A DNA stretch of 64,000 nucleotides from contig NZ_MWPQ01000006.1 of NCBI RefSeq assembly GCF_002028545.1, forward strand, positions 1 to 64,000, in the 5' to 3' direction. The stretch is from Nitrobacter vulgaris (GTDB lineage: Bacteria; Pseudomonadota; Alphaproteobacteria; Rhizobiales; Xanthobacteraceae). The first letter of the stretch is position 1. Each line of letters starts with the position of its first letter. Position numbers and translations under genes: made by a program. A model generated the notes under the pieces. That model did no database searches, was not told the DNA's origin, and worked only from the letters and a program-made list of their open reading frames with translations. Shown here piece after piece: positions 17,796-30,692 of this stretch.

Positions 17796-17886
17796 GCGCA
17801 ATTGGATCATCCTGCGGGTTGCGCGGGGATTGATTTTGGGGTCGTGTTCCGTCGCTTCAGACGCCATCCCGCTTCATTCCGATGGC

Positions 17887-18477
17887 ATGCGCATAGGTCT
17901 GCTTGGCGGGTCGTTCAACCCGCCTCACGCCGCCCATCGTGCCGTCAGCCTGTATGCCTTGAAGCGGCTGGATCTCGACCGGGTCTGGTGGCTCGTTTCA
18001 CCCGCCAATCCGCTCAAGGATGCGCGGGCGCTGCGCGCTCTCAGCGAACGTGCTGCTGCGGCGTCGGCAATGGCGAGTGATCCGCGGATCGATATCAGTT
18101 GTCTCGAGGCTGTCATCGGAACGCGCTACACCATTGACACCATAACCTATCTGCGAAGCAGGTGCGCGAAGGTGCACTTTGTCTGGATCATGGGCGCCGA
18201 TAATCTGGAGCAGTTTCATCGCTGGGAAAACTGGCAGCGGATCGCTGCCGCGGTGCCGATCGCAGTGGTCGATCGTCCGCCGCACAGTTTCCGCGCTCTT
18301 GCGGCGCCAGCCGCGCAGGCGCTTGCGCGATGGCGTTTGCCCGAAGCCAGGGCCGGCCGGTTGGCCACGCACCGCCTGCCTGCCTGGGTTTTCCTCACGG
18401 GAATGAAATCGCGGTTGTCCTCGACCGGGCTGCGGAACCGGGACGGAACATGGATGGACGGAAGCCTTAAAACATGA
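17887..18477 (+). CDS. nadD: nicotinate-nucleotide adenylyltransferase
   Basis: NadD adenylates nicotinate mononucleotide to deamido-NAD in NAD synthesis. The product from ATG 17887 is 196 residues and begins [17 protein letters not shown], carrying the nucleotidyltransferase HxGH-type motif and the GGSFNPPH loop. The middle has [17 protein letters not shown], and the C-terminus [10 protein letters not shown] in place of the usual ISST(A)IR block. The frame is open back to 17770, overlapping proA, so an upstream start (TTG near 17830) giving a short leader is possible. It leads the conserved nadD-rsfS-rlmH series. Confidence 0.93.
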   Translation: MRIGLLGGSFNPPHAAHRAVSLYALKRLDLDRVWWLVSPANPLKDARALRALSERAAAASAMASDPRIDISCLEAVIGTRYTIDTITYLRSRCAKVHFVWIMGADNLEQFHRWENWQRIAAAVPIAVVDRPPHSFRALAAPAAQALARWRLPEARAGRLATHRLPAWVFLTGMKSRLSSTGLRNRDGTWMDGSLKT

Positions 18478-18593
18478 AGGCGCGGCCTCACTGGAATATT
18501 GAAACTTCCGCCCCTACATGCGTATTATAACCCATCGGTGCCGGGAGTCGGCGTCGGTACAGCGAAAGGAAATGGTCCCTGACCGCACCTGTA

Positions 18594-19058
18594 TTGTCCA
18601 GGTCTGCTTCATCCTCCTCGCCGGGATCGTCGGCGCTGAAGAGAACGAAAGCCAAGACCGACGGGCCTAGAACACGAAGGACTTCGGCAGACGCCGTCAT
18701 TGCGGAGGCGCAGCCGGATGTGGAACAGACCCTTGAGCTGATCCTTTCCCGCCTCGAGGATATGAAGGCGGAAGATGCGGTCACCATCGACCTACGCGGC
18801 AGGTCGGCTTTTTCGGACTACATGGTCATCGCTACCGGTCGGTCCAACCGTCATGTCGGGGCTGTCGCCGAAAATGTGGCCAAGGGCCTCAAGGATGCCG
18901 GAGTCAAGAAAATCCATATCGAGGGCATGCCCAATTGCGACTGGGTACTGATCGATTCCGGCGGTGTGATCGTGCATGTGTTCAGGCCTGAGGTTCGTGA
19001 ATTCTACAATCTCGAGAGATTGTGGATACAAAACACGGCAACGGCGAAGACGGTCTGA
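18594..19058 (+). CDS. rsfS: ribosomal silencing factor RsfS
   Basis: RsfS binds L14 on the 50S subunit and blocks subunit joining when nutrients are scarce. The conserved domain is about residues 45-150 of 154: LELILSRLEDMKAEDAVTIDL, FSDYMVIATGRSNRHVGAVAENV, MPNCDWVLIDSGGVIVHVF and FYNLERLW. The TTG at 18594 gives an Arg/Ser-rich 35-residue leader; a later GTG near 18719 would give just the domain, so the start is uncertain. It lies between nadD and rlmH, as in most rhizobia. Confidence 0.93.
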   Translation: MSRSASSSSPGSSALKRTKAKTDGPRTRRTSADAVIAEAQPDVEQTLELILSRLEDMKAEDAVTIDLRGRSAFSDYMVIATGRSNRHVGAVAENVAKGLKDAGVKKIHIEGMPNCDWVLIDSGGVIVHVFRPEVREFYNLERLWIQNTATAKTV

Positions 19059-19103
19059 ACCGTTCGCCGCTGTAATTCAATTATCGCATGTCAGCGTGCG
19101 CAG

Positions 19104-19586
19104 ATGCGACTCGTCGTCGTTGCCGTTGGTCGTCTTAAGCAGGGTCCTGAGCGGGAGCTCGCCAATCGCTATCGCGGACGCTTCGAGGATATCGGGCGCA
19201 AGCTTGGCTTTCGCGGCTTGGATATTCATGAAATTGCGGAAAGTCGCGCCCGCGATGTTGAGCAGCGCATTCGCGAAGAGGCGGACGCAGTTCTTGCTTT
19301 GGCTCCCGAAGAGATGGTCCTGGTGGCGCTGGACGAAAAAGGTAAAAATATCGACAGCGCCGCGTTTGCGGAACATCTTGGCCGCTGGCGGGATGAGTCG
19401 GTGGCGAGCACTGTTTTTGTCATCGGCGGCGCGGACGGACTTTCGCCCGAATTGCGGCGCAGGGCTAGATTGAGCGTTGCGTTCGGTGCTGCCACTTGGC
19501 CGCATCAGATGGTACGCGTCATGTTGCTGGAGCAGATCTACCGGGCCGCGACCATCCTGGCCGGCCATCCTTATCACCGCAGTTAG
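19104..19586 (+). CDS. rlmH: 23S rRNA pseudouridine-1915 N3-methyltransferase RlmH
   Basis: RlmH methylates pseudouridine 1915 in helix 69 of 23S rRNA, using SAM, on the assembled ribosome. The 160 residues form a SPOUT fold: MRLVVVAVGRLKQGPE start, LDEKGKNIDSAAFAEHL, the SAM-binding knot with FVIGGADGLSPELRRRA, and the C-terminal MVRVMLLEQIYRAATILAGHPYHR with the conserved YHR. The length is as expected. It starts 45 bases after rsfS. Confidence 0.97.
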   Translation: MRLVVVAVGRLKQGPERELANRYRGRFEDIGRKLGFRGLDIHEIAESRARDVEQRIREEADAVLALAPEEMVLVALDEKGKNIDSAAFAEHLGRWRDESVASTVFVIGGADGLSPELRRRARLSVAFGAATWPHQMVRVMLLEQIYRAATILAGHPYHRS

Positions 19587-19626
19587 CGCGCTCGGCTGAA
19601 CGCGCCGGCGCGATCGGATTAACATA

Positions 19627-21033
19627 GTGCGAGCAAACGAGCGCCGATCACCTGACTTGGGACTGATCCAGGACCTCTGTTCACGGTCCCAGGAGGTGCG
19701 ATTCGGACAGTCGTCACCTGCTTCCATGCTTGTGATCTCAGCCTGTCTGCTTGCGGGTTTTTCGTCCGCGTTTTCGTCGTCCGTGATGGCGCAGACCGGA
19801 ACACCCTCGCCGGCAAACCCGTCGTCGGACGACATCAAACAGCGCGAGCGGGATCTGGACGCGGTACGGGCGCAGCAAAAGAGCGCGGTTGAATTACAGG
19901 AGCGACTGAAGGCCGACATTGCGGCGATTGGTCAAAATCGCGCCAAGCTCAATCAACAGTTGATCGATGTCGCCGCCAGTGTCCGTGACATCGAGACCAA
20001 AATTGCAGAGGCCGAAGCGCGCCTGCTGCCGCTCGATGCCCGCGAGCAGGAAATCCGAGCCTCGCTGGATTCGCGGCGGTCGGAGATCGTGGAAGTGCTC
20101 GCCGCCCTCCAGCGCGCCGGCCGCCGCACACCGCCCGCTTTGCTGGTGCGGCCGGAGAATGCTTTGCAGTCTTTGCGCACCGCGATTCTGCTCGGCTCCG
20201 TTGTGCCGGAGATGCGCGTGCGCGCGGAAAAGCTCGTGGCTGATCTCGATGAACTTGTCGGCCTTCGGAAATCAATCGCTGCCGAGCGAGATCGAATGGC
20301 GGCCAATCGCGATAGCCTCAAGGACGATCAAACCCGTTTGGCGACGCTGGTGGACGAACGACAACGGCAGCAAAGCGGTATCGAAAAAAATATGGCCGTG
20401 GAGGCGGCGCGTGCGGTCGAACTGTCGCACCAGGTCGACACGCTGCAAGGCCTGATCGCGAAGATGGAGCAGGATCTCAAGAGCGCGGCCAAGGCGGCGG
20501 CGACAGCCAGCCGGCAAGGTGTTCCGGGAGCGCTCAACGGCAAGCCGAATCTGGGTGCCCTCAAGGATCCCGGCCGGCTCAGTCCGGCTATTGCCTTTGC
20601 GTCGGCCAAGGGCTTGTTGGCGCTGCCGGTTAACGGCACGAAGATTCGTGATTTCGGCGGCTCCGATGGTGCCGGTGGCGCGGAAAAAGGCATTTCGTTA
20701 GCCGCCCGTCCTGGCGCTCAGGTCACGACACCCTGTGACGGCTGGGTGGTGTATGCGGGACCGTTCCGTAGTTATGGACAACTCTTGATCCTCAATGCCG
20801 GGGGCGGGTATCATGTGCTGATCGCCGGCATGGAGCGTATTTCGGTTAACATCGGCCAGTTCGTGTTGACCGGGGAGCCGGTAGCGACGATGGGATCGAC
20901 TTCCCGTGTCGCCTCGATTCTCGCGGCAAACGCTAGTCAGCCCGTCCTCTACATTGAGTTCCGTAAGGACGGCACTCCCATTGATCCAGCCCCGTGGTGG
21001 GTCGTAAACAAAGGTCAAAAGGTTCGCGGATGA
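19627..21033 (+). CDS. murein hydrolase activator / M23 peptidase (EnvC-like)
   Basis: The product is up to 468 residues. A signal peptide (MLVISACLLAGFSSAFSSSVMAQ) begins at the in-frame ATG 19726; the GTG at 19627 would add a 33-residue leader. Residues about 60-290 are a long coiled coil (RERDLDAVRAQQKSAVELQERLKADIAAIGQNRAKLNQQ onward), typical of EnvC. The C-terminal LytM/M23 domain (about 340-465) has KGISLAARPGAQVTTPCDGWVVYAGPFRSYGQLLIL and GGGYHVLIAGM, but the zinc-binding HxxxD and HxH sites are degenerate, so it probably activates amidases rather than cutting murein. The TGA overlaps the ATG of ctpA (ATGA), showing coupling. Confidence 0.92.
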   Translation: MRANERRSPDLGLIQDLCSRSQEVRFGQSSPASMLVISACLLAGFSSAFSSSVMAQTGTPSPANPSSDDIKQRERDLDAVRAQQKSAVELQERLKADIAAIGQNRAKLNQQLIDVAASVRDIETKIAEAEARLLPLDAREQEIRASLDSRRSEIVEVLAALQRAGRRTPPALLVRPENALQSLRTAILLGSVVPEMRVRAEKLVADLDELVGLRKSIAAERDRMAANRDSLKDDQTRLATLVDERQRQQSGIEKNMAVEAARAVELSHQVDTLQGLIAKMEQDLKSAAKAAATASRQGVPGALNGKPNLGALKDPGRLSPAIAFASAKGLLALPVNGTKIRDFGGSDGAGGAEKGISLAARPGAQVTTPCDGWVVYAGPFRSYGQLLILNAGGGYHVLIAGMERISVNIGQFVLTGEPVATMGSTSRVASILAANASQPVLYIEFRKDGTPIDPAPWWVVNKGQKVRG

Positions 21034-22385
21034 TGCGCAAGGTTTCCCTTATTGTTCTCAGCGCCGCAGCGGGTGCCGCGTTGACGCTGTTCGTGACACA
21101 GCCGCGGTCTATGACGATGGGATCAAGCGCGCGAGCCGCAACCTCGGATACCTATCGCCAGCTCAATCTGTTCGGCGATGTGTTCGAACGTGTCCGTACC
21201 GACTACGTCGAAAAGCCTGACGACAGCAAGCTGGTCGAATCGGCGATCAGCGGCATGCTCACGGGTCTTGATCCGCATTCGAGCTATATGGATGCGAAGA
21301 GCTTCCGCGACATGCAGGTGCAGACACGCGGTGAGTTTGGAGGTCTCGGCATCGAGGTCACGATGGAGGATGGCCTGGTCAAGGTGGTCTCGCCGATCGA
21401 CGACACGCCGGCATCCAAGGCGGGTATCCTGGCAAACGACATCATCACCAATCTCGACGACGAGGCGGTGCAGGGACTGACCCTCAACCAGGCCGTCGAC
21501 AAGATGCGCGGTCCGATCGGCACCAAGATCAGGCTAAAGATCATCCGCAAGGGACAGGACAATCCGATCGACGTGACGCTGGTGCGCGACAACATTCGCG
21601 TCCGTTCGGTCCGTTCGCGGATCGAATCCGACGACGTCGCCTATATCCGCATCACGACGTTCAACGAGCAGACCACCGAGGGGCTCAAGAAGTCGATTTC
21701 CGACCTGCAAAGCCAGCTTGGCGACAAGCTCAAGGGTTACATCATCGACCTGCGCAACAACCCGGGCGGGCTGCTCGAGGAAGCGGTGACCGTTTCGGAT
21801 GCCTTCCTCGATCGCGGCGAGATCGTGTCGACGCGCGGCCGCAATGCCGAGGAAACCCAGCGGCGCAGCGCACATCCCGGCGACCTCACCAAGGGCAAGC
21901 CCGTGATCGTTCTGACCAACGGCGGGTCGGCATCGGCTTCCGAAATTGTCGCCGGCGCATTGCAGGACCACAAGCGGGCAACATTGATCGGGACCCGTTC
22001 GTTCGGCAAGGGCTCGGTGCAGACCATCATTCCGCTCGGGTCGGGCAATGGCGCGCTCCGGCTGACGACCGCGCGCTATTACACGCCATCGGGCCGTTCG
22101 ATTCAGGCCAAGGGCATCGTTCCGGATATCGAGGTGCTTCAGGATGTGCCTGATGAACTGAAGTCGAGGACCGATACCAAGGGCGAGGCCTCGCTGCGGG
22201 GGCACCTCCGAAACGGCACCGACGAGAAGACAGGCTCGCAATCCTACGTCCCGCCGGACACGAAAAACGACAAGGCCCTCAAGATGGCCGATGACCTTCT
22301 GCACGGGGTCAAGATCAACGCCTCGTCACCGTCCCCCAGCAACAAGGCGGCGATTGAAAAGCCTGCAAACAAGGCAGCGAACTGA
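21030..22385 (+). CDS. ctpA: C-terminal processing peptidase (S41 family)
   Basis: CtpA-type proteases trim periplasmic proteins, including murein hydrolases. The 451 residues start with a signal anchor (SLIVLSAAAGAALTLFVTQ), then a PDZ domain (about 85-170: GLGIEVTMEDGLVKVVSPIDDTPASKAGI), then the protease core with RNNPGGLLEEAV, the nucleophile block NGGSASASEIVAGAL and the catalytic Lys in SFGKGSVQT. The C-terminal third is charged and low in complexity. The ATG at 21030 overlaps the stop of the EnvC-like gene, fitting a joint role of the two products in cell-wall remodelling. Confidence 0.96.
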   Translation: MMRKVSLIVLSAAAGAALTLFVTQPRSMTMGSSARAATSDTYRQLNLFGDVFERVRTDYVEKPDDSKLVESAISGMLTGLDPHSSYMDAKSFRDMQVQTRGEFGGLGIEVTMEDGLVKVVSPIDDTPASKAGILANDIITNLDDEAVQGLTLNQAVDKMRGPIGTKIRLKIIRKGQDNPIDVTLVRDNIRVRSVRSRIESDDVAYIRITTFNEQTTEGLKKSISDLQSQLGDKLKGYIIDLRNNPGGLLEEAVTVSDAFLDRGEIVSTRGRNAEETQRRSAHPGDLTKGKPVIVLTNGGSASASEIVAGALQDHKRATLIGTRSFGKGSVQTIIPLGSGNGALRLTTARYYTPSGRSIQAKGIVPDIEVLQDVPDELKSRTDTKGEASLRGHLRNGTDEKTGSQSYVPPDTKNDKALKMADDLLHGVKINASSPSPSNKAAIEKPANKAAN

Positions 22386-22411
22386 TCCTTTGAAGTAATC
22401 AGGTTTTCCGG

Positions 22412-22439
22412 ATTCGGGCGGCCTCTGGGTCGCCCGAAT
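22412..22439 (+). terminator. hairpin after ctpA
   Basis: ATTCGGGCG (22412-22420) pairs perfectly with CGCCCGAAT (22431-22439) around a 10-base loop; only a short T-rich stretch follows. Confidence 0.6.
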
Positions 22440-22540
22440 TCGTTTGCGGGTGGGGTCACTTCAGGCGTCGCTGCCGGATCTCGCGTTGCCGCCTTTGCGA
22501 GCGCCCATGGTATTCTCGATTCGGATGATTCGAGGGGGCC

Positions 22541-23746
22541 ATGGCCGATACCACCGACGATCTCAGCACGCCGCTTGGACAGAACTCCGCGCCCAAGCGC
22601 CGCTTACGGCTTCCTGTCACGCTGCCACAGGCGGCGGGATTTTTGCTGGGATCGATCCTTGTCGTCTTCCTGGGCTTCGTTTTCTTCAATCACGATCCTC
22701 TCGGCGGCGAACCTGTGGCGCGGGTTGCGATCCAGCAGACCTCAGTCAGCGATGACAAGCCTGCAGCCGTCCGATCCGCGCCGAAGCAGCCGGACAGCGC
22801 CGCCGCCGTTGCCGCTCAATCCGCAACCGGACAGAAGACCATCACCATCATCGACGGGTCCAGCGGATCTCGTCAGGACGTCGTCGTCTCCGGTCCTGAG
22901 TCCAATACGGCGGACGCCGGCTCACCGGCGGCGGCAACGGGAGTTGGTCAGCATCTGTTGGAGAAGTCGCGTTATGGAATGATTCCGGTTGTCGCTGCCG
23001 ACGGGCTGAAGCCTTTCAAGGCTTATGCCATGGGCACCGAGGCGGATCGCGCGAAGGCTGCAAAGACACCGGTGGTTGCCATCGTGGTCAGCGGTCTCGG
23101 CGTCGGTGCGACGAAAACCACCGATGCAATCATGAAACTGCCGTCAGCCGTAACGCTGGCGTTCACACCCTATGGCTCTGATCCGGGTAAGATGGTGGAA
23201 CAGGCGCACGCGCAACGTCACGAGGTGCTGCTGCAAGTCCCTATGGAGCCCTATGATTATCCCGACAACGACCCCGGACCGCAAACACTGCTCACGACAC
23301 TTGGCGCCGAGCAGAATATCGATCGCCTTCATTGGCAGCTAAGCCGCTTTCAAGGCTATGTCGGCCTGACCAATTTCATGGGAGCGCGTTTTGTCACTGC
23401 CGCTACTGTCATGCAGCCATTCATTCGCGAGGCAGCAGGGCGGGGTCTCGGCTACCTGGACGACGGAACTGCGCCGACGAGCGTTGCGGGTCAACTTGCG
23501 GAAAGGCAGGCTATGCCTTTCGCCAAGGCCGACCTGACCATTGATGCCGTTCCGACCTCGGTAGAGATCGACAAGGCGCTCGCAAGACTTGAGGAACTGG
23601 CAATGAAGCGGGGGACCGCCGTGGGCATGACTTCGGCGCTTCCGGTTTCCATCGACCGAATTGGCGCTTGGATCAAGGGCCTCGAAAGCCGTGGCGTGAT
23701 GCTTGTGCCATTGACAACCGCGATGCTGAAATCAAAATCGAACTAG
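22541..23746 (+). CDS. divergent polysaccharide deacetylase family protein
   Basis: The product is 401 residues. One membrane anchor lies near the N-terminus (QAAGFLLGSILVVFLGFVFF, about 28-47). A low-complexity periplasmic linker follows to about residue 135. The C-terminal domain (about 165-400) is a YibQ-like divergent deacetylase: VVAIVVSGLGVGATKT, VTLAFTPYGSDPGKMVEQA, RHEVLLQVPMEPYDYPDNDPGPQTLLT, FVGLTNFMGARF-type block, and GLGYLDDGT. These proteins keep the NodB-like fold and occur next to envC/ctpA genes; a function in cell-wall remodelling is inferred from that neighbourhood. A hairpin separates it from ctpA. Confidence 0.9.
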   Translation: MADTTDDLSTPLGQNSAPKRRLRLPVTLPQAAGFLLGSILVVFLGFVFFNHDPLGGEPVARVAIQQTSVSDDKPAAVRSAPKQPDSAAAVAAQSATGQKTITIIDGSSGSRQDVVVSGPESNTADAGSPAAATGVGQHLLEKSRYGMIPVVAADGLKPFKAYAMGTEADRAKAAKTPVVAIVVSGLGVGATKTTDAIMKLPSAVTLAFTPYGSDPGKMVEQAHAQRHEVLLQVPMEPYDYPDNDPGPQTLLTTLGAEQNIDRLHWQLSRFQGYVGLTNFMGARFVTAATVMQPFIREAAGRGLGYLDDGTAPTSVAGQLAERQAMPFAKADLTIDAVPTSVEIDKALARLEELAMKRGTAVGMTSALPVSIDRIGAWIKGLESRGVMLVPLTTAMLKSKSN

Positions 23747-23760
23747 CCCTCCGCATTTGA

Positions 23761-23846
23761 TAGAATCAGAAGCGTGGCTCTATGATTTTGGCTGACGCGT
23801 TTTCTTCACGCGAACCGGTATCCACTTCGCTCGAAAACGCTTTAAT
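23761..23846. repeat. REP-like intergenic repeat
   Basis: AATCAGAAGCGTGGCTCTAT, then TTTTCTTCACGCGAACCGGT, then CTCGAAAACGCTTTA match 33726-33830 closely (the middle segment CAAGCCCGAGGACATGCTT of the longer copy is missing here). It fills the gap before rppH. Confidence 0.8.
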
Positions 23847-23879
23847 CCGAGTCCTTTCCGTTCTCAGGGCGGAGGAGGC

Positions 23880-24398
23880 GTGCAGGGCATTGATGGAATG
23901 GCGCGTTACGACGATCTACCCTACCGCACGTGCGTCGGCATAATGCTGTTCAACGAGAGGGGACTCGTTTTCATTGGTCGCCGCGCAGGCATTGAGCAGG
24001 TCGATGACCAGCATGTCTGGCAGATGCCGCAAGGCGGCGTCGATCCCGGTGAGGACACATGGCTCGCGGCGAAACGCGAGCTCTATGAGGAGACCAGCAT
24101 TCGCTCGGTCGAGAAGCTCGCCGAGGTATCTGACTGGCTGATCTATGACATTCCACGCACCGTGGCCGGACGGGCCTGGAAGGGCCGCTATCGCGGACAG
24201 CGCCAGAAGTGGTACGCGATGCGCTTCACCGGCAAGGACAACGAGATCGACGTCGCTAATCCGGGCGATGGCCACAAGCCAGAATTTATTGCCTGGCGCT
24301 GGGAGCCGATGCAGAACCTGACCCGGTTAATCGTGCCTTTCAAGCGCCCGGTCTATGAGCGCGTGGTCAAGGAATTCACGAGCCTCTCCGGTGGTTAG
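23880..24398 (+). CDS. rppH: RNA pyrophosphohydrolase RppH
   Basis: RppH removes pyrophosphate from the 5' end of triphosphorylated mRNA and starts RNase E decay. The 172 residues contain the Nudix box as [23 protein letters not shown] (about residues 53-75; given here as its spaced pattern GX5EX7REXXEE). [11 protein letters not shown] and QMPQGG precede it, and AWRWEPM follows. GGAGGAGG directly precedes the GTG at 23880, which supports this start; ATG 23898 is the alternative. Transcription is monocistronic, since atpC converges on it. Confidence 0.95.
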   Translation: MQGIDGMARYDDLPYRTCVGIMLFNERGLVFIGRRAGIEQVDDQHVWQMPQGGVDPGEDTWLAAKRELYEETSIRSVEKLAEVSDWLIYDIPRTVAGRAWKGRYRGQRQKWYAMRFTGKDNEIDVANPGDGHKPEFIAWRWEPMQNLTRLIVPFKRPVYERVVKEFTSLSGG

Positions 24399-24443
24399 GG
24401 CATATGCGCGGCGCATCCGGAACCCGATCGCCGGTTACGCGGC

Positions 24444-24851
24444 TCAGTGCATTGCCGTCGTATTGAGCTGACTCTGAATGCTCTTGAAATGGTCCAGCCG
24501 CTCGATGGCCCTGTCGAGTTCGGAGCCCTCCTTTTCCGCCAACTGGGCTTCCATGCTCGCGACCGTGTCAGCGAACTGCGTACGATCAAGCTCCTCGATG
24601 GAGGTTGCTACGTCGGCAAGGACGGTCAGGCCCTTCTCCGAGACTTCGGCGAGGCCGCCGAGCACGATGATCTTCTGTCGTGTGCCGCCAGCGGTGACGG
24701 TCAGGATTCCGGGACGGATCGCCGCAACGACGGGCGCGTGGCCGGCAAGGACGCCGAAGTCACCCTCGACGCCGGGGATGTCGACCTGATCGACTTCGCC
24801 GGAGAAAGCGAGCTTTTCAGGGGAGACGAGATCGAAATGGAAAGTCGCCAT
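24444..24851 (-). CDS. atpC: ATP synthase F1 epsilon subunit
   Basis: The epsilon subunit is part of the central stalk and can inhibit ATP hydrolysis. The 135 residues start [27 protein letters not shown], have [19 protein letters not shown] and end in the helical region [21 protein letters not shown]. The ATG at 24851 follows GAGAGACTGAGTACC; the longer frame from 24875 has no family match. It is the last gene of atpHAG(ohr)DC; a palindromic repeat separates it from atpD. Confidence 0.96.
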   Translation of the reverse strand: MATFHFDLVSPEKLAFSGEVDQVDIPGVEGDFGVLAGHAPVVAAIRPGILTVTAGGTRQKIIVLGGLAEVSEKGLTVLADVATSIEELDRTQFADTVASMEAQLAEKEGSELDRAIERLDHFKSIQSQLNTTAMH

Positions 24852-24879
24852 GGTACTCAGTCTCTCTGTTGTCACCCGC

Positions 24880-24990
24880 GGGCTTGACCCACGGGTCCAT
24901 CAGTCAAGATAGTCTGTCTATCGATGGATTGCCGGGTCATAGGCGTTTTTTAGAACGCCGTTCTTCGAACGGCTATCCCCGGCAATGACG
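24880..24990. repeat. palindromic repeat between atpD and atpC
   Basis: ATTGCCGGG (24928-24936) pairs with CCCGGCAAT (24978-24986). Inside it GGCGTT pairs with AACGCC (24942-24959) and GCCGTTC with GAACGGC. A GTCACCCGCGGGCTTGACCC block lies at the other end. The nested stems give a cruciform-like structure within the operon. Confidence 0.65.
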
Positions 24991-24997
24991 CAGTTGT

Positions 24998-26916
<1,919 letters not shown>

Positions 26917-26930
26917 GAACGCTCCTGCTG

Positions 26931-27809
26931 CTAGATAGCCTCGGCGCCGGAGATGATTTCGATCAGCTCCTTGGTGATCATCGCCTGGCGGGTCCGGTTG
27001 TAAACCAGCGTTTGCTTGCGAATCATGTCGCCTGCGTTACGCGTCGCGTTGTCCATCGCCGTCATCTGTGCGCCGTAGAACGAGGCGTTGTTCTCCAGAA
27101 GCGCGCGGAAAATCTGCACCGCGAGATTGCGCGGAAGCAGCCGGTCGAGAATCTCATCCTCTTCCGGCTCGTATTCGTAGGATGGCGCCGCATCGCCATT
27201 TCCGGCCGCGGCCTCGACCGCAAGCGGAATGACCTGTTGGGCGGTCGGAATCTGTGCAATGACGGACTGGAAGCGCGAATAGAACAGGGTGCAGACGTCG
27301 AACTCGCCGGCGTCGAAACGAGCCAGCACTTTCTCTGCAATCGCTTCGGCATTGACGAAGCCGAGCTGGCGCACCGAGCGCAGTTCGACGGTCTCGACGA
27401 TCTGCTTGTCGAAGTTGCGGCGAAGCTGCTCGTAACCCTTTCGCCCGACGCAGAAGAACTTGACCTCCTTGCCCTGGTTCATCAAGGCGAAGGCCCTTTC
27501 ACGGGCCAGGCGGACGATGGCCGAGTTGAACGCGCCGGACAGGCCGCGCTCTCCGGTGCAGACCAGAAGCAAGTGAACTTGATCCTTACCGGTGCCGACC
27601 AGAAGCGGCGACGCGTTGGGCGAACCGGCCGCGGCGCTGGCGATGTTTGAAATCACCGTGTCCATTTTTTCGGCGTAGGGCCGCGCTGCTTCCGCGGCGT
27701 TCTGCGCGCGGCGGAGTTTGGAGGCCGCCACCATCTGCATGGCTTTGGTAATCTTTTGTGTCGCCTTGGTAGAGGCGATGCGGACCCGCATGTCTTTAAG
27801 GCTGGCCAT
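26931..27809 (-). CDS. atpG: ATP synthase F1 gamma subunit
   Basis: The gamma subunit is the rotating shaft of F1. The 292 residues begin [36 protein letters not shown] and end with the matching C-terminal helix [54 protein letters not shown] is the conserved middle block. The length is normal for alphaproteobacteria. It lies between atpA (146 bases upstream, with a hairpin-bearing spacer) and ohr. Confidence 0.97.
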   Translation of the reverse strand: MASLKDMRVRIASTKATQKITKAMQMVAASKLRRAQNAAEAARPYAEKMDTVISNIASAAAGSPNASPLLVGTGKDQVHLLLVCTGERGLSGAFNSAIVRLARERAFALMNQGKEVKFFCVGRKGYEQLRRNFDKQIVETVELRSVRQLGFVNAEAIAEKVLARFDAGEFDVCTLFYSRFQSVIAQIPTAQQVIPLAVEAAAGNGDAAPSYEYEPEEDEILDRLLPRNLAVQIFRALLENNASFYGAQMTAMDNATRNAGDMIRKQTLVYNRTRQAMITKELIEIISGAEAI

Positions 27810-27925
27810 CGATAACCCTGTCTATCTCCTGCTCGGCCTTTCGCCTCTCTCGCTTGCGGGGAGGGCGAGGGAGGGGTCCGACGCGATGTGTATCACTTGT
27901 TCCATTCCACCGGCTGCGCCGGTTG

Positions 27926-27945
27926 ATCTCCCAAAAGCGGGAGAT
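27926..27945. repeat. hairpin in the atpA-atpG spacer
   Basis: ATCTCCC (27926-27932), loop AAAAGC, GGGAGAT (27939-27945), next to a second small dyad CCGGCTGCGCCGG. The spacer of 145 bases is larger than usual for atpA-atpG and looks like an inserted palindromic repeat; it may tune the mRNA of the operon. Confidence 0.5.
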
Positions 27946-27954
27946 GTGAAAGGA

Positions 27955-30047
<2,093 letters not shown>

Positions 30048-30692
30048 CAGAGCGCTCTTCAAGCTGTCAAACTCGCAGGGGAAAAGCCGTCGCCGAACAA
30101 GCGGCGCCAAAGCGGCCCAAGCCCTTGGAATTCAAGAGGGACTTCGATTTCCGGCCGACACGAGCGTACCGGCAGCGTTAAAATCGCGGCTTTGCTAACA
30201 TAGCGCGCGCGCAGGTGCAATATGACGGCGGCGTGCGGCGATGCCTTGTCGCATGGCGTCGGATTCAACCGGTGTTGGAAGTTCGGTCGGTCAATCGCGC
30301 GAAGCACAAGGCGCATTCCTGCGTACAGTCATTCGGTTGGCAAATGCTGCGTCAGGACAAAAGCAATCAGACCCTTGCCATGGCGGTTTCTCTACACGGC
30401 TGAGCCAAGCTTAGTGCCTAGGCGCGCTCCGCAGTACTTAATGAATGGTCACTGATCCAACGCTATAACTTTCTTTTACAGTATATTGATGTATATTATC
30501 ATGTATATTTTATTAATATATGTATTGTCACGATTAGTGGACGAATCCATCCCGATCAAAAGATATTTCATCCGAGTCACGAAGCAATTCCTTGCCCATT
30601 TTACGCCTTAGTTTGAGGATCAACCCTGCCGCGACGAAAAAGTCAGGGGTTTCACTTGCCGCAGGGGCGGCAATACTTTCAAGGGTCCTTCA
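30048..30692. other. 645 bp intergenic region with an AT-rich core
   Basis: No gene is supported. It must hold the atpH promoter (minus strand) and the promoter of the RlpA-like gene (plus strand). Around 30470-30530 the base composition falls sharply: GTATATT occurs at 30481, 30491 and 30503, followed by TTAATATATGTA. This is unlike the rest of the window and may be a promoter/regulator site or foreign DNA. Confidence 0.5.

Noticed and set aside
19077-19919. 280-codon minus-strand frame opposite rlmH
   Set aside because: It overlaps rlmH and the start of the EnvC-like gene, both clear by sequence; the product looks random.
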